A DNA stretch of 64,000 nt from CAZKEW01 sp964558915 (GTDB taxonomy: Bacteria; Acidobacteriota; Aminicenantia; Aminicenantales; UBA8522). The stretch is from positions 80,918 through 144,917 of the forward strand of contig CAZLFV010000001.1 of assembly GCA_964558915.1 (NCBI GenBank). Reading direction: 5' to 3'. The notes under the pieces were generated by a model. The model worked only from the letters and a program-made list of their open reading frames with translations. It had not been told where the DNA came from and made no database searches. This document shows positions 26,259 to 34,775 of this stretch, piece by piece (the first letter of the stretch is position 1; each line of letters starts with the position of its first letter). Made by a program: the position numbers and the translations under genes.

Positions 26259-27065
26259 TTAAAGGGACTTTTTTTTTCTGACAACAAAGAAAATCCCGAA
26301 GATGACAAAGGCAAGGAGAACTATCGTTGCCGATGCGGGGAGGTCGAAAAGAAAGGCTGCGCTCAGCCCCACGAGGACAGAAAAAAAGGAGACAGCGCAG
26401 CTCAGAGAGAGAGCTTGCTTAAAAGTCACCGCAACTTGCAAACCCGCTGCCGCTGGAATGACGAGGAGAGCTGTTACCAGAAGGATTCCGATGACCTTCA
26501 TTCCCAAGACAACTGTAATGGACGTCAGCACGGTCAGAAGGATGTCAAAACGCTGGGTCTTGATGCCAGACGCTCTGGCCGCCTCCCTGTCAAATGTCAG
26601 GTACATCAGTTTGCGATAATTCAGCATGATCACGGCAACTATGACCCCGGCAAGGACTATCGAGAGCCAGACCTCGACAGGCTCAATGGCCAGGATATCG
26701 CCAAAAAGATAGCTGAGCAGATCGACATTAAAGCGCCCCGCGAGAGTTGCCAGAGCAATGCCCAGGGCCATCCCCACGCTGCTAAAAATTCCGATGGCCG
26801 TGTCTCCGTGAATGCCCGCCTTTTCTTTTAATCTCATGATCGCCAGTGAAGCCAGGATGGCCACGACGAGTGCAGTGCCCAGCGGAAGGATGTTCAGGAA
26901 GAGACCAAGAGCCACCCCGCCGAAGGTGACATGAGCCAGGCCATGGCCGATCATGGCATCTCGCCGGAGAAGCAAGAACACGCCCAGGATAGCGCAGGCG
27001 ATAGCCACAAAAACTCCAGCCAGAAGGGCCCTTTGCAGGAATCCGTAGGTGAAAAGCGCTTCCAT
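26259..27065 (-). CDS. znuB: Zinc/manganese ABC transporter permease (ABC-3 family)
   Basis: A 268-residue inner-membrane protein with eight to nine hydrophobic segments and ABC-3 family strings (LLRRDAMIGHGLAHVTFGGVALG near the N-terminus, GMKVIGILLVTALLVIPAAAG in the second half). It forms the channel for metal delivered by the binding protein. It begins 12 bp after the ATPase gene. No Zur-type regulator or operator is recognised, so the metal is assigned by family only. Confidence 0.88.
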   Translation of the reverse strand: MEALFTYGFLQRALLAGVFVAIACAILGVFLLLRRDAMIGHGLAHVTFGGVALGLFLNILPLGTALVVAILASLAIMRLKEKAGIHGDTAIGIFSSVGMALGIALATLAGRFNVDLLSYLFGDILAIEPVEVWLSIVLAGVIVAVIMLNYRKLMYLTFDREAARASGIKTQRFDILLTVLTSITVVLGMKVIGILLVTALLVIPAAAGLQVAVTFKQALSLSCAVSFFSVLVGLSAAFLFDLPASATIVLLAFVIFGIFFVVRKKKSL

Positions 27066-27077
27066 TAAGCTCCTCTA

Positions 27078-27830
27078 TTAGTGTCTGTGTGAGACGAGAT
27101 GACCTCCGCCGGCGATGGCCTTCCACGCTTCGGACTGGCAAAAATCGTCATGGGACCCATGGTAAACGAGTTTTTGATTGAGACAGGCGACTTTGTTGAT
27201 ATGTTTGTTAACGATGCCGATGTCATGCGTTACTAAGATGATCGTAATCCTCTGGGCCTCATTCAGCAGATGAAGCATCTCATAGAAGTGCTCTTGGGTA
27301 GCAGCATCCACACCCACGGTCGGCTCATCCAGGAAAAGAAGCTCGGGAGAATTGATAATTGCTCGGGCGATAAAAATACGCTGCTGCTGCCCTCCGGAAA
27401 GGCTTCCGATGGGCCAATTTTGACACGCCTTCATGCCCACGTTCTCGAGAGCTGCTTCAATCGCCCTCTCCTCTTCCTTTTTTCTCTGCGCTGATCCTTT
27501 CTTCCGGGACTGGAAGGCCATGGCCACGACCTCTTTCACCGAGGCGGGAAAAAAGGGGTCGAAATGGGTGGCCTTTTGCGGTACATAGCCGATCTTTAAC
27601 CATTCCCGAAACGCCTCAACCGGCTGGCCCATCATTAAAATTTTTCCATGGCTGGGTTTCAGCAGTCCAAGAATGACTTTAATGAGCGTAGTCTTGCCCG
27701 ACCCGTTCGGCCCTAAGATAGCTAGAAAATCGCCCCGACTGATCGAGAAGCTCACTCTTTCCAGGACAGGAACGGAGTTGTAGGCAAAGGTGATTTCCTC
27801 GACTCGAACGAGCTCCTTTTCCTCAATCAC
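27078..27830 (-). CDS. znuC: Zinc/manganese ABC transporter ATP-binding protein
   Basis: This 250-residue ATPase drives metal import. It has a Walker A GPNGSGKTT, Q-loop YVPQKAT, signature LSGGQQQR, Walker B LLFLDEPTVG and the switch histidine in LVTHDIG. The C-terminus HLVSHRH is mildly histidine-rich, as often seen in zinc-transport ATPases. It overlaps the end of the binding-protein gene by 8 bp. Confidence 0.9.
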   Translation of the reverse strand: MIEEKELVRVEEITFAYNSVPVLERVSFSISRGDFLAILGPNGSGKTTLIKVILGLLKPSHGKILMMGQPVEAFREWLKIGYVPQKATHFDPFFPASVKEVVAMAFQSRKKGSAQRKKEEERAIEAALENVGMKACQNWPIGSLSGGQQQRIFIARAIINSPELLFLDEPTVGVDAATQEHFYEMLHLLNEAQRITIILVTHDIGIVNKHINKVACLNQKLVYHGSHDDFCQSEAWKAIAGGGHLVSHRH

Positions 27831-28719
27831 AGAGAAGACCTCTTTTTAGATTCTCTAAGTTTTCTTCCATGATCTTAATAAACGTCAGACCAGATGCCCA
27901 TTCTCTTTTGTTCAGGTTGGCCCCCGCATTCAGGACAAGAAGGTCGGCTTGAATTTCTCGAGCCAGGACTTTGGCCATCTTGGGGCTAGTATTCGCTTCC
28001 ATAAAGACTGCCTTGATATTGCGTTGTTTGGCCCACTCAATTATCTCCATAAGCCGGCTCGGTGATGGCTCAGCATCGGGACTCAAACCATAGAGAGAAA
28101 CCTGTTGGAGATGGAACCTTCTGGCGAGATGGCCAAAGGCCGCATGCCCACCAAGGAGGATAATTTTGTGATTGCATCGGCCGAGGTCTCGCGAAAAATG
28201 GGCATCAAGCTTGCTCAGTTTTTCGTTGTAGCGGTCGGCTCCGGACCTATAGAGCGAGGCATGGGAGGGATCGATTTCGGTAAGGACTTCGGCAATGCGG
28301 CTGACGATTGTCCGGTCCAGCTCAAGATCCAGCCAGATATGAGGATCTATGGCTTCCTTGTCGTCAGCGCTCTCCAAGGGCAAGAACTCGGCCACTGCCA
28401 AAGTCTTGAGCCGGACGGATGGCGCGCTTCTCAAGAGGTCATTAACCCATGGCTCAAGCCCGGCTCCGATATAGATAAAGAGGTCTGCAGAAGCGAGACG
28501 TGTAATATCGCTGGCCCTGGGCTGCCAGGTGTGGACTCCGGCTCCGGGCGGGAGGAGGAGGCTAACATCTCCTCGTTCATTGGCGACAGCCCGGGCAAAT
28601 TCCACGATCGGATAAATGCTAGCCACTATCTTGAGTTTTTTGGCTTGGGCTCCATCGTTCTTTTGCGGTGAGACGAGGCTCATCCAGAAGCTGAAGATCA
28701 GGAGAACAAAATATTTCAA
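27823..28719 (-). CDS. znuA: Zinc/manganese ABC transporter substrate-binding protein
   Basis: The 298-residue periplasmic protein of cluster A-I captures metal ions. A signal peptide (first ~18-20 residues) precedes VVASIYPIVEFARAVA. Metal ligands expected from the family are H in GVHTWQPRASD, H in DPHIWLD, H in GGHAAFGHLARRF and a late acidic residue. The histidine-rich loop of many ZnuA proteins is absent, so manganese is also possible. The start is a TTG at 28719, 10 bp after the galK stop, with TAGGAC upstream. Confidence 0.87.
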   Translation of the reverse strand: MKYFVLLIFSFWMSLVSPQKNDGAQAKKLKIVASIYPIVEFARAVANERGDVSLLLPPGAGVHTWQPRASDITRLASADLFIYIGAGLEPWVNDLLRSAPSVRLKTLAVAEFLPLESADDKEAIDPHIWLDLELDRTIVSRIAEVLTEIDPSHASLYRSGADRYNEKLSKLDAHFSRDLGRCNHKIILLGGHAAFGHLARRFHLQQVSLYGLSPDAEPSPSRLMEIIEWAKQRNIKAVFMEANTSPKMAKVLAREIQADLLVLNAGANLNKREWASGLTFIKIMEENLENLKRGLLCD

Positions 28720-28729
28720 TCGTGCCGTC

Positions 28730-29896
28730 CTACCCTGGGAGATGCCTGGCCGTGGCGCCCTCTCCTATAGAAATGATATGGAATTCCGGGTGGGGAAAAC
28801 CCTTCTCTTCGGCTTCGCCTCGAAGCTTCGTCTTGAACCTTTCGATGTGCGCTTGCTTGAGCAGGGCAATTCCCGACCCTCCGAATCCCGCTCCCACGAG
28901 GCGGGCTCCCAGGCAGGCCGGAAATCTCTTTGCGGTTTCATAGAGAAGGTCGAGCTCCGGGCAGGAGACTTCGTAATCATCTCTTAAGCTCTCGTGAGAC
29001 TGGAAAAGGAGTTTTCCTAACGCCGCAAGCTTGTCAGTTTTTAATAACTCCAAAGCTCTTTGGACTCGTTCGTTTTCACTGATGACATGTTTTGCCCGTC
29101 GATAAAGGACATCGGGCATTGTCTCTCTGACATTCTTGAGGAGTCCTGTCGTCGCCTCTTTGTAAGTGCGGACTCCTTTTTTCTCGCGCAAAATTTTTAG
29201 AGCTTCCGAAGCCTCCTGACGACGGATGTTATATTCGGACGCGGCCAATTCTCTCCGAACCTTGGTATCGTAGACAAGGATTCGAAGCCCATTTTTTTCC
29301 AGGTTCAAGGGAAAGAGCTCATGGGTAAGTGTTTCACAGTCTAGGAACAGGGCCTTGTTTTTTTGGCCGAAAACGGCGATGAACTGGTCCATGAGACCGC
29401 ATTTCACACCGACGAAGTCGTTCTCAGCTACTTGGGCGAGCCTGGCCATCCGTTCGGCAGGAAGGTCGATCCCGGACAATTCAGCCAGGCCTTTTATTAC
29501 ACTGACTTCAAGAGCGGCCGAGGAGCTCAGCCCGGACTCGAGAGGCACTTCTCCCCAGACAATGGCGTTCGTCCCGCCCAGCTTGTAACCTTCCTTCTGG
29601 AGAGCCCAAAAGATTCCTCTAATATAATTTGCCCAGCGGTGGCGGTCAGAGGGTACGATGTGTTCAAGGGAGAAGGAATCTTCTTGCTGGAAATTTTCCG
29701 CCCAGATATGGACGAGGGTGTCCTGTCTCGGAGAGGCCAGAAAATAGTTCTTCAGATGAATAGCCGCTGGAAGCACGTACCCATTATTGTAGTCCGTGTG
29801 CTCGCCGATGAGGTTGATCCTGCCCGGAGCGGAGGCGAGAAGGCGAGGCTCGGAGTGGTGAATTTCAAAGAAGATCTTCTCTAAGTTTTTGGGCAT
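28730..29896 (-). CDS. galK: Galactokinase
   Basis: GalK phosphorylates galactose at C1 (Leloir pathway). The GHMP-kinase motifs are clear: PGRINLIGEHTDYNNGYVLP near the N-terminus, the ATP loop PLESGLSSSAALEVS and the C-terminal GARLVGAGFGGSGIALL. The ATG at 29896 (388 residues) matches the usual length; the frame extends 32 codons further upstream without homology. No Shine-Dalgarno is evident. No galT or galE is nearby. It runs directly into the metal-transporter genes. Confidence 0.9.
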   Translation of the reverse strand: MPKNLEKIFFEIHHSEPRLLASAPGRINLIGEHTDYNNGYVLPAAIHLKNYFLASPRQDTLVHIWAENFQQEDSFSLEHIVPSDRHRWANYIRGIFWALQKEGYKLGGTNAIVWGEVPLESGLSSSAALEVSVIKGLAELSGIDLPAERMARLAQVAENDFVGVKCGLMDQFIAVFGQKNKALFLDCETLTHELFPLNLEKNGLRILVYDTKVRRELAASEYNIRRQEASEALKILREKKGVRTYKEATTGLLKNVRETMPDVLYRRAKHVISENERVQRALELLKTDKLAALGKLLFQSHESLRDDYEVSCPELDLLYETAKRFPACLGARLVGAGFGGSGIALLKQAHIERFKTKLRGEAEEKGFPHPEFHIISIGEGATARHLPG

Positions 29897-30032
29897 GAGA
29901 AGAAAATTGAGTTTAGGGGAACAACCAGAAAAAGTCAAACCGCAGGTTTTTCTCCCTCTGTCCTTGAATTGGACAGTCTTTTGTGGCATCATTGCAAAAA
30001 ATACGAGTTCTGATTAGTGCAGGAGGAAAGAC

Positions 30033-31487
30033 ATGATAGAGACCTTTGAAGGGCTTAGGCCGTTACTGCTCTGGAAGTATTTTGCTCAGGTTTTAAAAAC
30101 TCCCCACTGCTCGGGAAATGAGAAACCGCTGGGCGACTATATCATCTCTGTCGCCCGGGGCTTGAACCTGGCCTGGAAGAGGGACAAGGTGGGGAATGTC
30201 GTCGTCATGAAGCCCGCCTCTCGCGGCTCGGAGAATTCCCCCGGCGTCGTTCTCCAGGGGCACTTGGATATGGTTTGTGAAAAGAATTCGGACGTGTCTC
30301 ATGATTTTTCCCGAGATCCTATCCAGGCGCAGCGAGAAGGAGATTGGATCCAAGCAAAAGGAACGACCCTTGGCTCGGATAACGGCATCGGGTTGGCTGC
30401 GGCATTGGCCGTAATGGAGGACAAGACATTGGTCCACGGCCCGCTGGAGTTTCTCTTTACGGTTGACGAGGAAACAGGGCTAACCGGTGCCAACAAGCTG
30501 GGCAAAGACTTCCTTCACGGAACCAAGCTTTTAAACCTCGATAGCGAGGAAGAAGGGACTTTTACGATCGGCTGTTCGGGCGGAGGAGATTCAGAAATCA
30601 CTTTTCTTTTGGAACGGAAGAAAAAAAGATACAAGGATTTCTACCGACTGAAATTGTTTGGCCTTCGCGGCGGACATTCCGGGCTGGATATCAACCAGGG
30701 CAGAGGGAATGCGATCCGGCTCCTTGCCCGGGTCCTCTATCAGGCCCAGGATAAGTTTAAGTTCGAGATGGTCCGAATAGAAGGCGGGAACAAAAGAAAC
30801 GCCATTCCTCGCGAGGCCTGGGCCGATTTTTACGCTGACCGGAATACGGCCAAAAAGATGCAGGTTTTTGTGCGTAAGGAATTCGCCAAAATTCAGAACG
30901 AGTATAAAGCCGTGGAAAAAGAAGCGCGCCATTCCTTTGAAAGAGTGGAAGACACCAAAGAAGACCCCTTGACCGCGGCCTCGCAGGGGGAATTGACTCG
31001 CTTCCTTCTGAGCTTGCCGCATGGCGTCATCGCCATGCACCCGGAGATTGCCGGGCTTGTCGAAACGTCGACTAATCTGGCCATCATCAGGTGTGAGAAA
31101 AAGCAGGCCCAGATCATTACGAGCAGCCGGAGCTCTATTGCCTCAGCCCTGGAGGCTGTGCGGAATTCAATCCGGGCTCTAGCTGAGCTTGCCGGAGCTC
31201 GCGTCGTCCAGAGCCTTGGCTATCCTGGCTGGGAGCCCAACCTCCAGTCTGAACTGTTGAAAAAACTCGCGGAAGTCTATAAGAGAACCTTTGCCAAAGA
31301 GGCGCGGTTTGTGGCCATTCATGCCGGCCTGGAGTGCGGCATTATCGGCGAAAAATATCCCGGCATGGAGATGATCTCTTTTGGCCCGACCATTCAGCAT
31401 CCTCATTCACCCGAGGAAAGAGTCCACGTGGGCTCAGTGGAGGATTTCTGGAAATTCCTAACCGCATCGCTCCAGGAATTCGCCTAA
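30033..31487 (+). CDS. pepD: Aminoacyl-histidine dipeptidase (M20C)
   Basis: A 484-residue cytosolic metallopeptidase of the PepD/carnosinase type, hydrolysing Xaa-His and other dipeptides. Zinc-site strings are LQGHLDMVCEK, GTTLGSDNGIG, FTVDEETGLTGA and the C-terminal FGPTIQHPHSPEE. AGGAGG lies 9 bp before the ATG, one of the best ribosome sites in the window. It is divergent from galK and followed by the RidA gene after 28 bp. Confidence 0.92.
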   Translation: MIETFEGLRPLLLWKYFAQVLKTPHCSGNEKPLGDYIISVARGLNLAWKRDKVGNVVVMKPASRGSENSPGVVLQGHLDMVCEKNSDVSHDFSRDPIQAQREGDWIQAKGTTLGSDNGIGLAAALAVMEDKTLVHGPLEFLFTVDEETGLTGANKLGKDFLHGTKLLNLDSEEEGTFTIGCSGGGDSEITFLLERKKKRYKDFYRLKLFGLRGGHSGLDINQGRGNAIRLLARVLYQAQDKFKFEMVRIEGGNKRNAIPREAWADFYADRNTAKKMQVFVRKEFAKIQNEYKAVEKEARHSFERVEDTKEDPLTAASQGELTRFLLSLPHGVIAMHPEIAGLVETSTNLAIIRCEKKQAQIITSSRSSIASALEAVRNSIRALAELAGARVVQSLGYPGWEPNLQSELLKKLAEVYKRTFAKEARFVAIHAGLECGIIGEKYPGMEMISFGPTIQHPHSPEERVHVGSVEDFWKFLTASLQEFA

Positions 31488-31515
31488 TCCAGAAATTCGC
31501 CAGGGACGGCAGAGA

Positions 31516-31992
31516 ATGAAAAGAAGAGAAGCCTTGCTGGGTCTAAGCGGGCTGGCTCTTCTTCAGCCCGTCGTATTCGCAATAGGAGGGAACAACCCAA
31601 TGAAGCAAGAAGTCAGAACTGAGAAAGCTCCTCAAGCAATAGGCCCTTATTCTCAAGGTATCGTAGCTAATGGATTTGTCTTCGCCTCCGGCCAGATTGC
31701 TTTCGACCCTGCCACCGGGCAGCTAAACATGGGGTCCATTGAAGACCAGACCAGGCAGGTCTTGAAAAACCTCGGGGCGGTCCTTGAGGCCGCGGGAAGT
31801 TCCTTTGATCATGTTGTTAAAGCTACTGTCTTTCTTCAAGACATGAACGATTTCAGCCGCATGAACCAGGTCTACGCCGAATTCTTCAAATCCCCCTTCC
31901 CCGCCAGAGCAGCCGTCCAGGTGGCCCGGCTCCCTCGTGATGTCAAGGTCGAGATAGAGGCGATCGCCCTCGCCCGCGCCAAGAAAAAATAA
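31516..31992 (+). CDS. ridA: RidA family enamine/imine deaminase with an optional leader peptide
   Basis: RidA proteins hydrolyse reactive enamines and imines such as 2-aminoacrylate. The catalytic arginine context FPARAAVQVARLP and the VEIEAIALA strand are present. The long form (158 residues) has an N-terminal leader, MKRREALLGLSG plus hydrophobic residues, resembling a Tat or Sec signal. A second ATG at 31600 is preceded by a perfect AGGAGG (31584-31589, 10-nt spacing), whereas the first start has only GGCAGAGA. The short form (130 residues) is the normal cytosolic RidA length. Two products, or mainly the short one, may be made. Confidence 0.88.
   Translation: MKRREALLGLSGLALLQPVVFAIGGNNPMKQEVRTEKAPQAIGPYSQGIVANGFVFASGQIAFDPATGQLNMGSIEDQTRQVLKNLGAVLEAAGSSFDHVVKATVFLQDMNDFSRMNQVYAEFFKSPFPARAAVQVARLPRDVKVEIEAIALARAKKK
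31584..31602 (+). promoter_or_regulatory. Internal Shine-Dalgarno and alternative start in ridA
   Basis: AGGAGG at 31584-31589 followed by ATG at 31600-31602, in frame. It is a much stronger initiation signal than that of the annotated upstream start. Confidence 0.6.
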
Positions 31993-32007
31993 AGCGGGCA
32001 GCCCGAG

Positions 32008-32036
32008 TGGACAGCATGCTGGGATTCCTGTAGAAT
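32008..32036 (+). promoter_or_regulatory. Promoter of the FmdB-type gene
   Basis: TGGACA (32008-32013), 17-bp spacer, TAGAAT (32031-32036), ending 8 bp before the ATG at 32045. Confidence 0.65.
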
Positions 32037-32044
32037 ATTTTCTG

Positions 32045-32263
32045 ATGCCGATTTATGAGTTCACTTGTAAGAAATGTTGTCATCATTTTGAGGCTCTTGT
32101 CCGGGTTGGCGGAGAAAAAGGGGTTTCCTGCCCGAAGTGCATGAGCCCGGAAATTCAGAAACTTTTCTCTTCCTTCGGCATCGGCGGGCCGAGCAACCGG
32201 CTGACCACGTCTTCGAGCTCCTGCGCGACATGCTCGACGAAATCCTGCAGCACGTGCCGTTAG
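32045..32263 (+). CDS. FmdB/CxxC_CxxC_SSSS family zinc-ribbon protein
   Basis: A 72-residue protein with MPIYEFTCKKC...CPKC, the two CXXC knuckles of the FmdB regulatory family, followed by a Ser/Thr/Cys-rich tail with CATC and CSTC. The family is poorly characterised and named after a formamide-linked regulator. The promoter's -10 box lies 8 bp before the ATG and there is no Shine-Dalgarno. It converges with the DegT aminotransferase gene. Confidence 0.87.
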   Translation: MPIYEFTCKKCCHHFEALVRVGGEKGVSCPKCMSPEIQKLFSSFGIGGPSNRLTTSSSSCATCSTKSCSTCR

Positions 32264-32281
32264 TCAGGCAAGATCGACTCT

Positions 32282-33451
32282 TCAGCCATAGAATTCCTTG
32301 ATACAAGAAATCACCCCGTCCTGCTGCTCGGGAGTGAGTTCTGGATAGATCGGCAGGGCCAGGACTTCCTTGGCCGCTTTTTCTGAGACGGGAAAGTCTC
32401 CGCGCTTGTATCCCAAGGAAGAAAAGCATTTTTGGAGATGAAGCGGGAGGGGATAAAAAATGGATGTCCCGATGCTTCTTTCTTTCAAGTGCGCCTGCAG
32501 TTCATCCCTTTTTTTGGCTCTGATGACATATTGGTGAAAGGTATGGTAATAGGCGACGCCGCTATCTTTATATACTGTTGCAGGCGGCTGGACGAGTCCC
32601 TCCTTTTCGAGACCCGTTTCGGCAAACCTCAAACTATAGTACGCTGCCCGCTCCTGTCTTTTCTTCTGCCAACCCTCAAGGTGTCTAAGCTTAACCCGCA
32701 GAACAGCCGCCTGAAGGGCATCTAGGCGGAAATTTCCGCCCAGAAGCTTGTAGAAATGTTTATTGACACCTCCGTGAACTCGAAGGCATTTTAGCTTGGC
32801 CGCGAGTTTTGGATGATCCGTCAGAACCATCCCGCCGTCGCCGTAGCCTCCTAGGTTTTTGGAGGGGAAAAAGGATAGAGTCCCAACCGTGCCCATAGAA
32901 CCCGCGCGTTTTGTCCCTTTTCGGGAAGGATATTCAGCGGCAACGGCTTGGGCTGCGTCTTCGATGACCCAGAGTGCGTACTTTTTTGCCGACGCCGAGA
33001 GAGGATCCATATCAGCGCACTGGCCATAGAGATGGACGGGGATTATCGCCTTGACCTTTTGGATCATTCGTATTCTCTTGGCCTTTTGGAGAAGCTCTTC
33101 CAGCTTCTCTGGGTCGATGTTGTAGGTTTTGGGGTCGATATCGCAGAACATCGTTTTGGCGCCAACCCGGGCGATCGCTCCGGCCGTGGCAAAAAATGTG
33201 AAAGGCGTCGTGACGACAGCGTCTCCCGGTCCTATTCCCAAGGCCATCAGAGATATGATCAAGGCATCGGAACCGGAGGAAACGCCGATGCCGAATTTTA
33301 CGCCGCTCAGAGACGCGATCTCTTTTTCCAGGGCATCGACTTCGGCTCCAAGAATGAAACTCTGGGAGCTGAGCACCGCAGAGACCTTTTCGTTGATTTC
33401 TTCCTTGATCGCTTGATACTGGGCTTTCAAGTCCAGAATCGGGAGATTCAT
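32282..33451 (-). CDS. DegT/DnrJ/EryC1/StrS sugar aminotransferase
   Basis: A 389-residue PLP enzyme that transfers amino groups to keto-sugars for surface glycans. Typical strings are LDLKAQYQAI, GVSSGSDALIISLMALG, the aspartate in VIEDAAQAV and the Schiff-base K198 in FFPSKNLGGYGDGG. A partner dehydratase, epimerase or glycosyltransferase is not present. It is the last gene of a minus-strand run pepP-nitrilase-NusG paralogue-DegT with gaps of 1, 5 and 10 bp. Confidence 0.9.
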   Translation of the reverse strand: MNLPILDLKAQYQAIKEEINEKVSAVLSSQSFILGAEVDALEKEIASLSGVKFGIGVSSGSDALIISLMALGIGPGDAVVTTPFTFFATAGAIARVGAKTMFCDIDPKTYNIDPEKLEELLQKAKRIRMIQKVKAIIPVHLYGQCADMDPLSASAKKYALWVIEDAAQAVAAEYPSRKGTKRAGSMGTVGTLSFFPSKNLGGYGDGGMVLTDHPKLAAKLKCLRVHGGVNKHFYKLLGGNFRLDALQAAVLRVKLRHLEGWQKKRQERAAYYSLRFAETGLEKEGLVQPPATVYKDSGVAYYHTFHQYVIRAKKRDELQAHLKERSIGTSIFYPLPLHLQKCFSSLGYKRGDFPVSEKAAKEVLALPIYPELTPEQQDGVISCIKEFYG

Positions 33452-33461
33452 CGAGTCCTCC

Positions 33462-33944
33462 TTAGGTCAGCACCTTTTTGAGTTTCTTTTTTTCAATCAG
33501 CAGCTGGCCCTGATAAGAGACGTAGTTCAGAAGGATCATAACCCTTTCCTTATCGTCAAGCTCTTTCTTGAATATCCCTTTCAAGCCCTTGAGGGGGCCC
33601 TCGGCGACCTCAATCTCATCCCCGAGCTTTGGCTCCTCGCCGTGTTTCTCCAGCTCGATCAGCCCGTTCACCTCCCTGGCTTTGATTTGCTGAATTACAG
33701 TTTCAGGGATGGGAATGGGACCTTCCCTATTTCCTACAACTCTTTTCACACCCCGAGTGTACTTGACCAGCTGAAACTGGGAGGGGAAGTCAAAAAACAG
33801 GAATCCATAGCCCGGGAAGAACGGCTTAACTCGGGTTTCTTGTCGATACTTAGGATAATAGAACTCAAAACCTCCTTCGCTAAACAGCCGGGCGACTTGG
33901 AATTCCTTCTTGGGCTTGGTGTTGATGACAAACCAGTTTTCCAT
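33462..33944 (-). CDS. NusG-family specialised antiterminator (UpxY/RfaH/LoaP-like)
   Basis: A 160-residue protein with an N-terminal NGN domain (MENWFVINTKPKKEFQVARL; FFPGYGFLFFD) and a C-terminal KOW domain (GDEIEVAEGPLKGLKGIFKK). Housekeeping NusG begins similarly but is normally beside rplK/secE, which are absent. Paralogues like this ride RNA polymerase and prevent early termination in long polysaccharide operons. Here it lies third in a four-gene run, upstream only of the DegT aminotransferase, so its target may be elsewhere. Confidence 0.87.
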   Translation of the reverse strand: MENWFVINTKPKKEFQVARLFSEGGFEFYYPKYRQETRVKPFFPGYGFLFFDFPSQFQLVKYTRGVKRVVGNREGPIPIPETVIQQIKAREVNGLIELEKHGEEPKLGDEIEVAEGPLKGLKGIFKKELDDKERVMILLNYVSYQGQLLIEKKKLKKVLT

Positions 33945-33949
33945 GTTAG

Positions 33950-34774
33950 CTAATCGAGGAGCCGCAATGATGCATAAAATTTAGGCCGCCTGTCCGGAAA
34001 GAAGTGCTTTTTGGCGAACGACCGTTGAACTTCGCTCAAGTCGCAATCGGCGTACAGGATGAAATCCTGGCCTCCGGGCGCTCGGGCAACCAGCCTTCCG
34101 TCCGGGGCGACTATAAAGGATTCGCCGGCGAATTGGTGAACCTCCTCTTTTCCCACGCGGTTGACTAGGGCGGCGTAATAACCATTTTGGAAAGCCGCCA
34201 CTCGGAGCTCCGCCTCGAAAATTCCTTCTGCCCACTCCCCCACAGCTCCGGCCTGGGGAACAATGACAATCTCCGCTCCCTGGAGCGACAGCGCGCGCAT
34301 GAATTCGGGGAAATGGCGGTCGTAGCAGATAGCGACGCCGACGTTTCCGAGCCGTGTTCTATGGACAAGACGGGTCGAATTTCCAGGGCTGTAATAACCT
34401 TGCTCATGAAACCCGGGTCCTTCCATGATGTGGGCCATGCGGGTGACTCCGAGCAGGCGGCCGTCTGAATCGATGACGGGGGAAGAGTCGTATGTTTTAT
34501 TTCCGTCCTTTTCGAGGAGATTGAGAACGATCACGACCCCAAGCTCCCCGGCCAACGCAGAGAACACTTCTGTCGTTGGGCCGGGAATGGGTTCCGCCTG
34601 CTCCAGCGCCTCCGGGGTGGCGGGATATTGAGGTAGGAAACGCAGGAAAGCCAGTTCCGCAAAAGAGATGAGTTCCGCCCCGGCGCTGGCCGCCTCCCGG
34701 CATGCCCTCATTCCTCTCTCGAGATTCTCCTTGCGGTCAGGAGAGGCATGCTGCTGGACAAGCGCGACCTTCAT
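33950..34774 (-). CDS. Carbon-nitrogen hydrolase (nitrilase superfamily), N-carbamoylputrescine amidase-like
   Basis: The start at 34774 (MKVALVQQH) fits the family; the frame continues 31 codons upstream into pepP without homology. The 274-residue protein keeps the nitrilase catalytic glutamate E40 (ISFAELAF) and nucleophile C150 (VGVAICYDRHFPE). The position of the catalytic lysine, usually RKxH, reads TRMAHI with M113. Such enzymes cleave amides or carbamoyl groups. The start codon lies one base after the pepP stop, so translation is coupled. Confidence 0.83.
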   Translation of the reverse strand: MKVALVQQHASPDRKENLERGMRACREAASAGAELISFAELAFLRFLPQYPATPEALEQAEPIPGPTTEVFSALAGELGVVIVLNLLEKDGNKTYDSSPVIDSDGRLLGVTRMAHIMEGPGFHEQGYYSPGNSTRLVHRTRLGNVGVAICYDRHFPEFMRALSLQGAEIVIVPQAGAVGEWAEGIFEAELRVAAFQNGYYAALVNRVGKEEVHQFAGESFIVAPDGRLVARAPGGQDFILYADCDLSEVQRSFAKKHFFPDRRPKFYASLRLLD

Positions 34775-34775
34775 C

